Positions 15,603-23,968 of a DNA stretch of 35,586 nucleotides are shown piece by piece. Each line of letters opens with the position of its first letter. Within the stretch, counting starts at the first letter, position 1. A program made the position numbers and the translations under genes. The notes beneath the pieces are model-generated. The model made no database searches and was not told the DNA's origin. It was given only the letters and a program-made list of their open reading frames with translations. Source of the DNA: Bacteroidales bacterium (lineage in GTDB: Bacteria > Bacteroidota > Bacteroidia > Bacteroidales > UBA932); NCBI GenBank assembly GCA_028707695.1, contig JAQWAL010000010.1, forward strand, positions 1-35,586, written 5' to 3'.

Positions 15603-17534
15603 TTATCCATGTAATGATTCCCACTCCTGAAGCTTGTCATCAAGAGCCTCTTTTAGTTTGGCATACTCTTCAAGAATTCGTGGCAAAGATAGGTTATTAT
15701 CATTTACAGACAATAGTTCCTCTTTTTCAGAAATTCTCTCTTCCAAAGCAGATATCTCCTCTTCACACTTTTCTATCCTTGCCTTTTTTCTTTTGGCCTC
15801 TCTCTCAATCTCTTTTTGCTGTTGGTATGAAACAGCAGCTTCCGTTTTAACCTGTGTAGTGTTTTCAGCAATCTTGGATTGAGCTCCCTCTTGGTTAGGC
15901 TCTTGTTCTAGTTGTTCTATACTTGAAATGTTTTTCCTTTCAAGGAATCCGGTTAATCCTCCAAGGTACTCCTTCACACTCCCGTCTTTGAATTCATACA
16001 CCTTGTCAGCCAAACCATCCAAAAAATCCCGGTCATGTGATACAAGTACCAAAGTCCCCTGGTAAGATTGGAGAGCTCTCTTGAGGATATCTTTGGATGT
16101 TATGTCCATATGGTTTGTAGGTTCGTCCAAAGCAAGCAGGTTGTATGGTTTCAAAATCAATTTAGCCATTGCCAGACGAGCCTTTTCACCCCCACTCAGC
16201 ACTTTCACTTTTTTATCCACATCTTCTCCCCTGAACAGAAAAGCCCCAAGTATATCCCGTAAGTTTTTCCTCACATCCCCAACTGCAACTTTATCCAAGG
16301 TTCCAAAAACAGTATCTTCTGTATCCAGTAATTCATCTTGGTTTTGTGCATAATATCCCATGGAAACATTATGGCCCAATGTAATAGAGCCGCCAACAGG
16401 AGTTAACTCCCTTGTTAACAACCTCATGAAGGTAGTCTTCCCTTCACCGTTTTTACCCAACAATGCAATTTTTTCACCTCTTTCAACTACCAGGTCCACA
16501 CCAGAAAATATCTTCTTTTGACCATAGGACATTGCCAGGTTTTTGGCTGTAACGGCAACCTGCCCACTTCTTGGAGCTGGAGGAAACTTGAGGTGCAATG
16601 CAGAGTTGTCATCCTCTTCTATCTCTATCCGGTCCAACTTTTCCAATTGCTTTATCCTTGATTGAACCTGATTGGATTTGGTTGCCTTGTACCGGAACCT
16701 CTCAATGAACTCCTCGGTTTTGTCTATCATCCTTTGCTGGTTTTCAAATGCAGCTCTTTGCTGCTCAAACCGCTCCTTTCTCAGCTCTTTGTATTTGGAG
16801 TATGAAACCTTGTAATCGTGTATGTTCCCAAGCACAATCTCTACTGTCCTGTCTGTTATTGAATCCAGGAATCTTCTGTCGTGTGAAATAAGAAGCAGTG
16901 CCCCTCTGTACGAACCCAGGTACTCCTCCAACCATTTGATGGACTCAATATCCAAATGGTTTGTAGGTTCGTCCAACAATAATATATCTGGATTCCTGAG
17001 TAAAACTTTGGCCAGCTCGATCCTCATGTTCCAACCCACACTTAATTCACTCCTTTTCCTGGAAAATTCTTCCCTTTTGAATCCCAGTCCAGTCAACACC
17101 TTCTCTGACTCAGCTACCGGATTTGAAGAAGAGAACAAAGAATACCTTTCTGTCAAATCATTAAGACCTACAATAAGCTTGTTGTACTCATCACTTTCAT
17201 AGTCGTTCCTTGAAGAAATCTGAATATTGATTTGTGTAATCTCCCTCTCCAAAGCCTTCAAGTGGAAAAAAGCTTCCATTGCTGCATCAATAACAGAAAC
17301 CTCTTTGTTATACCCCATTTCCTGGGGTAAGTATCCAATATTCAAATCAGATGGTTGTTGCACATTACCAGACGAAGGCGTCAACACACCTGCAATAATC
17401 TTCAATAGTGTTGTTTTACCAGAACCGTTCCTGCCGACAAGCCCTATGCGGTCCTTGTCGTTTATATGAAAATTAACCTGATCAAAAAGAGTAAAGCCAC
17501 CAAATGAGACAGAAAGATTGTTAATCGAAATCAC
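15603..17534 (-). CDS. ABC-F family ATP-binding protein (Uup/YdiF-like)
   Basis: Soluble duplicated ABC ATPase of 643 residues, with no membrane domain; ABC-F proteins act at the ribosome, in translation or antibiotic protection. NBD1 has Walker A GRNGSGKTT and Walker B ILLLDEPTNHLD. A long charged linker with KATKSNQVQSRIKQLEKL is the P-site tRNA interaction motif. NBD2 has GKNGEGKTT, LSGGEKARLAMAKL and LALDEPTNHMD. A coiled-coil tail (~565-643) follows, as in Uup. The start codon is GTG at 17534, lying inside the last 14 bases of tatC; no near ATG would keep the MISINNLSVSFGG start. Odd: the NBD1 signature reads LSVGW, with Val166 in place of the first Gly of LSGGW (codon GTG versus GGN). 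Confidence 0.92.
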   Translation of the reverse strand: MISINNLSVSFGGFTLFDQVNFHINDKDRIGLVGRNGSGKTTLLKIIAGVLTPSSGNVQQPSDLNIGYLPQEMGYNKEVSVIDAAMEAFFHLKALEREITQINIQISSRNDYESDEYNKLIVGLNDLTERYSLFSSSNPVAESEKVLTGLGFKREEFSRKRSELSVGWNMRIELAKVLLRNPDILLLDEPTNHLDIESIKWLEEYLGSYRGALLLISHDRRFLDSITDRTVEIVLGNIHDYKVSYSKYKELRKERFEQQRAAFENQQRMIDKTEEFIERFRYKATKSNQVQSRIKQLEKLDRIEIEEDDNSALHLKFPPAPRSGQVAVTAKNLAMSYGQKKIFSGVDLVVERGEKIALLGKNGEGKTTFMRLLTRELTPVGGSITLGHNVSMGYYAQNQDELLDTEDTVFGTLDKVAVGDVRKNLRDILGAFLFRGEDVDKKVKVLSGGEKARLAMAKLILKPYNLLALDEPTNHMDITSKDILKRALQSYQGTLVLVSHDRDFLDGLADKVYEFKDGSVKEYLGGLTGFLERKNISSIEQLEQEPNQEGAQSKIAENTTQVKTEAAVSYQQQKEIEREAKRKKARIEKCEEEISALEERISEKEELLSVNDNNLSLPRILEEYAKLKEALDDKLQEWESLHG

Positions 17535-18300
17535 GGCAAATCATTATACTAAATTCATAAAGCAAATAGAGAGGTGTGCCAACAATAAACAGAGTGAATG
17601 CATCTCCACTTGGAGTAATGATTGCTGCTACAAAAATCAAGATAGCAAAAGCATGCTTCCTGTATTTTTTCAACATGCTTTTGGATATGATTCCCATCCT
17701 GGACAAAATTGCTGCCAAGGCAGGCATTTCAAAAACAACACCCATAATGAGAATAAGCCATGTAAACATGGAAATGTAAGAATGGAGAGAAATTTGGTTA
17801 GCGACCCATTCACTTACCTGGTAGGTACCCAGAAACCTCAAAGTCAATGGAAAAACAAAAACATATCCAACCAAAACACCAGCAAAAAAAAGGATGGAAG
17901 CAAATCCGAATGCCTTTTTCACACTCTTTTTTTCATTGTCATATAATCCGGGTTTAAGAAAATTCCAGAATTGATAAAGGATAAAAGGAGTTGATAATAT
18001 AAAGGCTAGAGTCAAGGATACACTGACATGGGTAAAAAACTGGGCCGAAAGTTCAATGTTGATCAAGTCAATTGAAAATTCAGCCGGTTTCATTGCCGAT
18101 ATACCCAACAAACCAGACAAGGAAGCAAACCATTTGTACAATATGAAATTATTGTCGATGGGAGCAAAAATGATCTTGTCAAAGACAAAATTCTTGTTAG
18201 GAAATATAATTATCAAAAAAACAAACACAGAGATGGCAGAGCGGAAAAGGACTCCCCTCAATTCATCCAAATGATCCCAAAATGTCATCTCCTTACCCAT
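17521..18300 (-). CDS. tatC: Sec-independent protein translocase TatC
   Basis: Inner-membrane receptor of the twin-arginine pathway, 259 residues with six predicted membrane helices. The N-terminal MTFWDHLDELRGVLFRSAI contains the conserved HLDELR motif and cytosolic Glu used for signal-peptide recognition. LSTPFILYQFWNFLKPGLYDNEKK is the conserved P-x3-YQ-WxF-x-PGL-x-xE-(K/R)(K/R) loop. It lies 15 bases after tatA; the next gene (ABC-F) begins within its final 14 bases. No tatB is present here, consistent with two-component Tat systems. Confidence 0.95.
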   Translation of the reverse strand: MGKEMTFWDHLDELRGVLFRSAISVFVFLIIIFPNKNFVFDKIIFAPIDNNFILYKWFASLSGLLGISAMKPAEFSIDLINIELSAQFFTHVSVSLTLAFILSTPFILYQFWNFLKPGLYDNEKKSVKKAFGFASILFFAGVLVGYVFVFPLTLRFLGTYQVSEWVANQISLHSYISMFTWLILIMGVVFEMPALAAILSRMGIISKSMLKKYRKHAFAILIFVAAIITPSGDAFTLFIVGTPLYLLYEFSIMICRDFD

Positions 18301-18315
18301 AGTCCTGAACCCATG

Positions 18316-18531
18316 TTACTCTTTCCCGGTTTCCTTCTTGCCTTCCTTTTTTTCGGGTTCGGCAATTTCATCCTCAATGCCTTTGACTCCCTCTTTGAAG
18401 CTCTTGACACCTTTGCCTATACCTTTCATCAATTCAGGGATTTTCTTGCCCCCGAAAAGTAAAAGGACTATGAATGCCAAAATGATGATTTCCGTGGCCC
18501 CTAAAGAACCAAAAAGTAAAAAATTGTTCAT
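18316..18531 (-). CDS. tatA: Sec-independent protein translocase TatA/E
   Basis: Pore-forming Tat subunit of 71 residues. A single membrane helix at about residues 10-27 (GATEIIILAFIVLLLFGG) is followed by the FGGKKIPELMKG hinge and amphipathic helix, then a short charged tail rich in Lys/Glu (EPEKKEGKKETGKE). The conserved Phe-Gly of the hinge is intact. It is located directly upstream of tatC and 11 bases after the thioesterase gene. Confidence 0.95.
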   Translation of the reverse strand: MNNFLLFGSLGATEIIILAFIVLLLFGGKKIPELMKGIGKGVKSFKEGVKGIEDEIAEPEKKEGKKETGKE

Positions 18532-18542
18532 ATCCTTGCTAA

Positions 18543-18956
18543 TTATTCATTGTTAATATATGGAGCAAACAAATTTATTAAAAATTCAGGAGCCCTTGTA
18601 GGCTTCCTGGTATCTGAATGTATAAACCCAAGGGTAACACTTCCATTGCACACCAATTGACCAGACGGGTTGAAGATCTCGGTATCAATAACCAGTTTAG
18701 CTTTTGGCAACTCTTTTATACTACTGACTATCCTTAGTCTTTCTCCTTGGTATGCAGGGAATTTGTAATTACATGTCACGTTTACAACAGGCATCATGAT
18801 TCCCATCCTCTCCACCTCTTTTATTGGCAATCCCAAATCTACCAAAGATTGGTTCCTGCCACATTCAAAATAACGAATATAATTTGAATGGTGCACGATT
18901 CCCATCAAATCAGTTTCATAGTATCTTACTTCCAAATAAGTTTCGTGAGTATACAT
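18543..18956 (-). CDS. Acyl-CoA thioesterase, YbgC/4HBT hotdog family
   Basis: Small hotdog-fold protein of 137 residues. VRYYETDLMGIVHHSNYIRYFE matches the 4HBT/YbgC active-site signature with the catalytic Asp (D16) and the VxHxNY element; PVVNVTCNYKFPAYQGERL is the next conserved strand. These enzymes hydrolyse short to medium acyl-CoA thioesters; the natural substrate here is unknown. In Proteobacteria YbgC sits by tol-pal, whereas here it lies between valS (1-base gap) and tatA. Confidence 0.88.
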   Translation of the reverse strand: MYTHETYLEVRYYETDLMGIVHHSNYIRYFECGRNQSLVDLGLPIKEVERMGIMMPVVNVTCNYKFPAYQGERLRIVSSIKELPKAKLVIDTEIFNPSGQLVCNGSVTLGFIHSDTRKPTRAPEFLINLFAPYINNE

Positions 18957-18957
18957 T

Positions 18958-21609
18958 CTATTGTTTTTTCAAATCTTGAATCAATTTTTCCAATGCAGAT
19001 ATTTTTGTCTGGGCATCGCTCTGTTTCTTCTTCTCCATCTCTACAACATGCCCGGGAGCATTAGCCACAAATTTTTCATTTCCCAACTTTGCATTAACAG
19101 ATTTAAGGAATCCATGCAAATGATCAAGTTCTGCCTCTGCCTTTTTTATCTCCTCCGAAATATCTGTCAACCCTTCCAAAGGAACAAAAAATTCAGTAGT
19201 TCCAGACATGAATGAGGCTCCGCTTACAAGATCGCTGCTCTGTGAAAACAGGTAAATATTCCCTATGTTGGCCATTTTCCTGACTGTAGTGTAGAGTCCT
19301 GCATCCAGGTTTCCCTTTACATGTAAATCTAAGCTCTCCTTAGGAGAAATCCCTTTGGATTGCCTTATGTTCCGAACACCTGCAATAGCATCTTTTGCAA
19401 GTGCAAATTTTTCCAGCACTGTGCCATTGAAACTTTTCGAATCAGGTTGACTGCTCACCATAATGCTCTCTCCTTTCTCCCTTTCAGTAAGGTTTTGCCA
19501 CAACTCCTCTGTCAAAAATGGCATGAATGGGTGCAGCAACCTTAAAAGCTTATCGAAAAAGAGTATCGTGCTCTCCAAAGTTGCTTTGTCTATTTCCCCG
19601 CCATAAACTGGCTTGACAATCTCCAAATACCATGCACAAAAGTCATCCCAAAATAATTTGTAGATATGCATAAGAGCATCTGACAAACGAAATTTGGCAA
19701 AGTGGTCATTGATGGTTTCTATAGACTCCGACAATAAATTGTCAAACCATTCGATTGCTTTTATTGAATGTTCAGGTTGAGATTCGCTCTCACCTATGTT
19801 CCAACCTTTGACCAACCGATAAGCATTCCAAATTTTATTGGCAAAGTTCCTTCCTTGTTCTACCTGGGTTTCGTCAAACAGGATATCATTGCCGGCACTG
19901 CTGCAAAGCAACATGCCAACTCTTACACCATCGGCACCATACTCTTCAATCAGCTTTACAGGATCCGGCGAATTACCTAAGGACTTGGACATTTTACGAC
20001 CTTGTTTGTCCCTTACTATACCAGTCAGATAAACGTTCCTGAATGGCACATCGGAACAAAATTCTCCTCCTGCCATAATCATCCTGGCAACCCAAAAGAA
20101 CAATATTTCGGGGGCTGTCACCAAATCGTTGGTTGGGTAGTAATATGCCAGTTCCTCGTTGGGAGTTTTCCCGGGGAAACCAGGTTTACCGGGATCAAAA
20201 ACCGACACAGGCCATAACCATGAAGAGAACCATGTATCCAAAACATCTTCGTCTTGTTTCAAATCATCAATACACACATTAGGGTCAATTTTCCTTGCCT
20301 CTTCCAAAGCATCTTCTGGACTTCTGGCAACTACCACCTTGCCGTCCGGAAGATACCATGCAGGAATTTGCTGACCCCACCACAATTGCCTTGAAATACA
20401 CCAATCCTTTACATTTTCCATCCAGTGGCGGTATGTGTTTTTATATTTTTCAGGAATCAACTTAATCTTGTTGTTCATCACAACTTCCAATGCCGGAATG
20501 GCAGCCTTGTCCATTTTCAGGAACCACTGCAAAGACAATTTTGGTTCAATGACAGCATCGGTCCTCTCGGAATAACCTACCTGGGAAATATAGTCCTCTT
20601 CTTTTACCAAATGCCTCTGTTCATTGAGCATTGAGACAATCTTTTTCCTTGCGGCAAACCTTTCCTCGCCTATCAGGATCTGTGCCTTGTCATTTAGTCT
20701 TGCAAAGTTGTCAAGAATATCAATAACCGGAAGATTATGCCTCAATCCAATCTCATAATCGTTGATATCGTGCGCAGGGGTTACTTTCAAGCATCCGGTA
20801 CCAAAATCCATGGAAACATATTCATCCAACACAATTGGTATTTCCCTGTTTACAAGAGGGATCAAAACCTTTTTACCTTGCAGGTGAGTAAAGCGAGTAT
20901 CTTGTGGATGAATACATATTGCAGTATCTGCCATAATGGTTTCCGGCCTTGTGGTTGCTATTGTAACAAAATCACTTCCTGGTTTGCCATTTTCCGATAT
21001 GTAATATTTCAAGTAATAAAGTTTGGATTTGGTCTCCCTATGGATAACCTCTTCGTCACTTACGGCAGTCTGTCCTACAGGGTCCCAGTTAACCATACGG
21101 ATACCTCTGTAAATAAGACCTTTGTTATAATAATATACAAATGTGTTTATTACCGCCTGGCTCATTGGCTGGTCCATAGTGAATTTTGTCCTTTCCCAGT
21201 CACAAGAGGCTCCCAGTTTTTTTAGCTGCTCCAAGATAATTCCACCATGTTTCTCTTTCCATTCCCATGCATGAGCCAAAAACTCACTCCTTGTCAAGGA
21301 TTCCTTCTCGATCCCTTCTGCTTTAAGTTTAGAAACAACTTTTGCCTCGGTAGCAATGGATGCGTGGTCAGTACCAGGTACCCAGCATGCATTTTTACCA
21401 GTCATCCTTGCCCTTCTAACCAAAACATCCTGTATTGTATTGTTCAGCATATGTCCCATATGCAAAACACCAGTTACATTTGGTGGCGGTATTACAATTG
21501 TATAGGGCTCTCTCTCATCTGGTTCTGAATGGAAAAAGCCTTTTTCCATCCAATATTTATACCATTTCCCTTCTGTTTCTGCAGGTGAGTATTTTGCGGA
21601 AATTTCCAT
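18958..21609 (-). CDS. valS: Valine--tRNA ligase
   Basis: Class I aminoacyl-tRNA synthetase of 883 residues, full length. The HIGH motif is HMGH (residues 50-53) in [17 protein letters not shown]. The KMSKS loop is in [14 protein letters not shown]. The inserted CP1 editing domain carries [16 protein letters not shown] and the [12 protein letters not shown] segment. After the anticodon-binding domain the C-terminus forms the ValRS coiled-coil arm (about the last 65 residues, [14 protein letters not shown] to [11 protein letters not shown]). It is the first gene of the minus-strand unit, with a -7 box 32 bases upstream. Confidence 0.97.
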   Translation of the reverse strand: MEISAKYSPAETEGKWYKYWMEKGFFHSEPDEREPYTIVIPPPNVTGVLHMGHMLNNTIQDVLVRRARMTGKNACWVPGTDHASIATEAKVVSKLKAEGIEKESLTRSEFLAHAWEWKEKHGGIILEQLKKLGASCDWERTKFTMDQPMSQAVINTFVYYYNKGLIYRGIRMVNWDPVGQTAVSDEEVIHRETKSKLYYLKYYISENGKPGSDFVTIATTRPETIMADTAICIHPQDTRFTHLQGKKVLIPLVNREIPIVLDEYVSMDFGTGCLKVTPAHDINDYEIGLRHNLPVIDILDNFARLNDKAQILIGEERFAARKKIVSMLNEQRHLVKEEDYISQVGYSERTDAVIEPKLSLQWFLKMDKAAIPALEVVMNNKIKLIPEKYKNTYRHWMENVKDWCISRQLWWGQQIPAWYLPDGKVVVARSPEDALEEARKIDPNVCIDDLKQDEDVLDTWFSSWLWPVSVFDPGKPGFPGKTPNEELAYYYPTNDLVTAPEILFFWVARMIMAGGEFCSDVPFRNVYLTGIVRDKQGRKMSKSLGNSPDPVKLIEEYGADGVRVGMLLCSSAGNDILFDETQVEQGRNFANKIWNAYRLVKGWNIGESESQPEHSIKAIEWFDNLLSESIETINDHFAKFRLSDALMHIYKLFWDDFCAWYLEIVKPVYGGEIDKATLESTILFFDKLLRLLHPFMPFLTEELWQNLTEREKGESIMVSSQPDSKSFNGTVLEKFALAKDAIAGVRNIRQSKGISPKESLDLHVKGNLDAGLYTTVRKMANIGNIYLFSQSSDLVSGASFMSGTTEFFVPLEGLTDISEEIKKAEAELDHLHGFLKSVNAKLGNEKFVANAPGHVVEMEKKKQSDAQTKISALEKLIQDLKKQ

Positions 21610-21640
21610 ATTGAAGTTATGTGATTTTTAATACAAACTA

Positions 21641-21648
21641 CAAAGTTA
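21641..21648 (-). promoter_or_regulatory. -7 box for the valS unit
   Basis: On the minus strand this reads TAACTTTG, an exact TAnnTTTG match, 32 bases before the valS ATG. The upstream TTTG is too close (13 bases), so the -33 element is unclear. It would drive the six-gene unit down to rlmB. Confidence 0.5.
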
Positions 21649-21696
21649 ATTAATTTTAGAACAAAGTGAATCAATTCGGCTATTAAGAAAAAATCT

Positions 21697-21704
21697 TATC
21701 TTTG
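21697..21704 (+). promoter_or_regulatory. -7 box for the DUF3467-etf-acyl-CoA dehydrogenase operon
   Basis: TATCTTTG followed by C is the most common form of the Bacteroidota -7 element. It lies 27 bases before the DUF3467 ATG. The -33 element is not obvious. The divergent valS box is about 50 bases away. Confidence 0.55.
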
Positions 21705-21730
21705 CGTTTGTCTATAAAAAAACAAATATC

Positions 21731-22039
21731 ATGAGTGCTGATAATGAATTGAATATAGAATTGAGCAAAGATGTGGCCCAAGGTTCATACTCCAACCTGG
21801 CAATCATCACCCACTCCAGTAGTGAATTTATCCTGGACTTTGTACGGTTAATGCCTGGCGTTCCTAAAGCGCAGGTTAACAATAGGATAATCATGAATGC
21901 AGAACATGCAAAAAGATTGTTCCTTGCACTCAAGGATAATATTGACAAATTTGAAAAACAGTTTGGTGAAATTGAGATTCACAACGCCCCAGTGGACAAA
22001 CTTCCAATCAATTTTGGCAATAACTCTGCAGAAGCATAA
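21731..22039 (+). CDS. DUF3467 domain-containing protein
   Basis: Small soluble protein of 102 residues matching the DUF3467 family: SYSNLAIITHSSSEFILDFVRLMPG, then a segment ending NRIIMNAEHAKRLFLALKDNI. The pattern of beta-strands followed by a helix is typical of this family, which has no assigned function as far as I know. It has no signal peptide or membrane segment. It begins just after a -7 box and 18 bases before etfB, so it is the promoter-proximal gene of the ETF operon. Confidence 0.85.
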   Translation: MSADNELNIELSKDVAQGSYSNLAIITHSSSEFILDFVRLMPGVPKAQVNNRIIMNAEHAKRLFLALKDNIDKFEKQFGEIEIHNAPVDKLPINFGNNSAEA

Positions 22040-22057
22040 ATTTCCATAAACTATAAT

Positions 22058-22933
22058 ATGAGTAAAAAATTCAAGATTGTCGTACTGGCCAAACAGGTGC
22101 CAGATACACGAAATGTCGGGAAAAACGCAATGAAAGAAGATGGCACTGTCAATCGTGCCGCATTGCCCGCAATTTTTAATCCTGAAGACATGAACGCCCT
22201 GGAGCAAGCATTGAGGTTAAAAGACCGTTTTCCAGGCAGCGAGGTTCTGTTGCTGACAATGGGACCCGGCAGGGCAGCCGAAGTAATACGTGAAGGCTAC
22301 TATCGTGGAGCCGACGGAGGTGTCTTGCTGACCGACAGGAAATTTGCCGGAGCTGATACTCTTGCGACTTCATATGCCCTTTCAATGGCAATTAAAAAAA
22401 TCTCCCCAGACATAATAATAGCCGGAAGGCAAGCAATTGATGGAGATACTGCGCAAGTTGGACCACAGGTAGCAGAAAAGCTAAAATTACCTCAAGTAAC
22501 TTATGCAGAGGATATCCAAGGCTTTGAAAATGGTAAACTAACCATCAAGAGGAGGCTTGAAAGAGGTGTGGAGACAGTACAATGCCCAATACCTGCAGTA
22601 ATCACAGTGCATGCTACAGCTCCCGATTGCCGTCCAAGGAATGCAAAACAATTGATGCGGTTCAAACATGCTCGTACAATAAGCGAGGAACAAGACAATG
22701 AGCATAACTCCTATCTTCCTTTGAACACCAAAGAATCTTTGAGGATTCCTGAGTGGAGTGTTTCTGATGTTGGCGGTGATGAAATAAATTACGGTCTATC
22801 CGGATCTCCTACAAAGGTTAAAAAAATTGAAAACATTGTTTTCCAGGCAAAAGAGTCCAAAAAACTAACCTCTGCCTACGAAGATATAAATTCTCTTATT
22901 TGTGAGTTGATTTCATCACACACTATTGGTTAA
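22058..22933 (+). CDS. etfB: Electron transfer flavoprotein beta subunit (FixA/EtfB family)
   Basis: Beta subunit of ETF, 291 residues, with an adenine-nucleotide-binding alpha/beta fold. LAKQVPDTRNV opens the protein; NPEDMNALEQALRLKD and LLTMGPGRAAEVIREG are conserved. The nucleotide-binding segment is AGRQAIDGDTAQVGPQVAE (~122-140). In ordinary ETFs this segment reads like GKQAIDDDxNQTGQ, while the GRQxIDGDTAQVGP form is described for electron-bifurcating ETFs of anaerobes. It lies 14 bases before etfA and forms the heterodimer with it. Partner and electron flow are inferred. Confidence 0.94.
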   Translation: MSKKFKIVVLAKQVPDTRNVGKNAMKEDGTVNRAALPAIFNPEDMNALEQALRLKDRFPGSEVLLLTMGPGRAAEVIREGYYRGADGGVLLTDRKFAGADTLATSYALSMAIKKISPDIIIAGRQAIDGDTAQVGPQVAEKLKLPQVTYAEDIQGFENGKLTIKRRLERGVETVQCPIPAVITVHATAPDCRPRNAKQLMRFKHARTISEEQDNEHNSYLPLNTKESLRIPEWSVSDVGGDEINYGLSGSPTKVKKIENIVFQAKESKKLTSAYEDINSLICELISSHTIG

Positions 22934-22947
22934 TAAAAGATAATAGC

Positions 22948-23967
22948 ATGAACAATATAATAATTTATATAGAGACAGAAGGAGGAAGGATTGCAGACGT
23001 CAGCCTGGAATTACTCACAAAAGGTCGTTCTTTGGCAAATCAACTCTCCTGCAAACTAGAAGCTCTCCTTATCGGTAACAATGTAGAGTCTTTATCAGAA
23101 GAGTTGTTTTTGTATGGGGCAGAAAAAGTACACCTTGCCCAGGACAAAAGGCTTGAATTCTACCAAACGTTACCATATTCCGCAATTACGATAGAGTTAT
23201 TCAAACAGGAAAAACCTCAAATTGCCCTTTTTGGAGCAACCAGTGTAGGCAGGGATTTGGCACCAAGAGTTTCAAGTTCCCTTATGAGCGGTCTTACTGC
23301 CGATTGCACATCTTTGGAAATTGGTGGTCATAAAGAGGCCAAAAGTGGCAAAGAATACAACAACCTGCTTTACCAAATCAGGCCTGCCTTTGGAGGTAAT
23401 ATCATTGCGACCATAATCAACCCGGATCATAGGCCACAAATGGCAACTGTACGCGAAGGAGTCATGAAAAAAGAACCCCTGGAAAAAGCTGTCAAGGGTA
23501 AAATATCTTCTATTGATGTCTCCAAAATAGTAACAGACAGCGATTTTATTGTCCAAATAATTGAAAGGCACATAGAAGACAGGAAAGTAGATATAAAAGG
23601 ATCTCCCGTTATCATTGCCGGAGGATTCGGAGTTGGATCAAAGGAGAATTTCAAGTTGCTATACGACCTTGCCTCTGTTTTAGGAGGTGAAGTTGGCGCA
23701 TCCAGAGCTGCTGTTGACGCTGGTTTTGCAGAGCCTGCACGCCAGATTGGGCAAACAGGAGTGACAGTAAGGCCCAAACTCTACATAGCCGTTGGTATAT
23801 CAGGACAAATCCAGCACACTGCAGGAATGGACCAATCTGCAATGATCATCTCCATAAACAATGACCCGGCTGCGCCAATACACCAAATTGCAGATTATGC
23901 CATCATTGGCGATTTAAATGAAATCATCCCACGGATGATCAAGTCTTACAAACAAAACAGCAAATAA
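22948..23967 (+). CDS. etfA: Electron transfer flavoprotein alpha subunit (FixB/EtfA family)
   Basis: FAD-binding subunit of ETF, 339 residues. The N-terminal domain resembles EtfB; the C-terminal FAD domain (~200-330) shows GGEVGASRAAVDAGF, IGQTGVTVRPKLYIAVGISG, IQHTAGM and INNDPAAPIHQIADY, all conserved FAD contacts. There is no N-terminal ferredoxin extension. It is placed between etfB and the acyl-CoA dehydrogenase gene, which starts 1 base after its stop, indicating one transcript and a likely functional trio. Confidence 0.95.
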   Translation: MNNIIIYIETEGGRIADVSLELLTKGRSLANQLSCKLEALLIGNNVESLSEELFLYGAEKVHLAQDKRLEFYQTLPYSAITIELFKQEKPQIALFGATSVGRDLAPRVSSSLMSGLTADCTSLEIGGHKEAKSGKEYNNLLYQIRPAFGGNIIATIINPDHRPQMATVREGVMKKEPLEKAVKGKISSIDVSKIVTDSDFIVQIIERHIEDRKVDIKGSPVIIAGGFGVGSKENFKLLYDLASVLGGEVGASRAAVDAGFAEPARQIGQTGVTVRPKLYIAVGISGQIQHTAGMDQSAMIISINNDPAAPIHQIADYAIIGDLNEIIPRMIKSYKQNSK

Positions 23968-23968
23968 A

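Noticed and set aside
20737..21225. Plus-strand 162-residue open frame inside valS
   Set aside because: It is antisense to the conserved synthetase editing domain and shows no family features.
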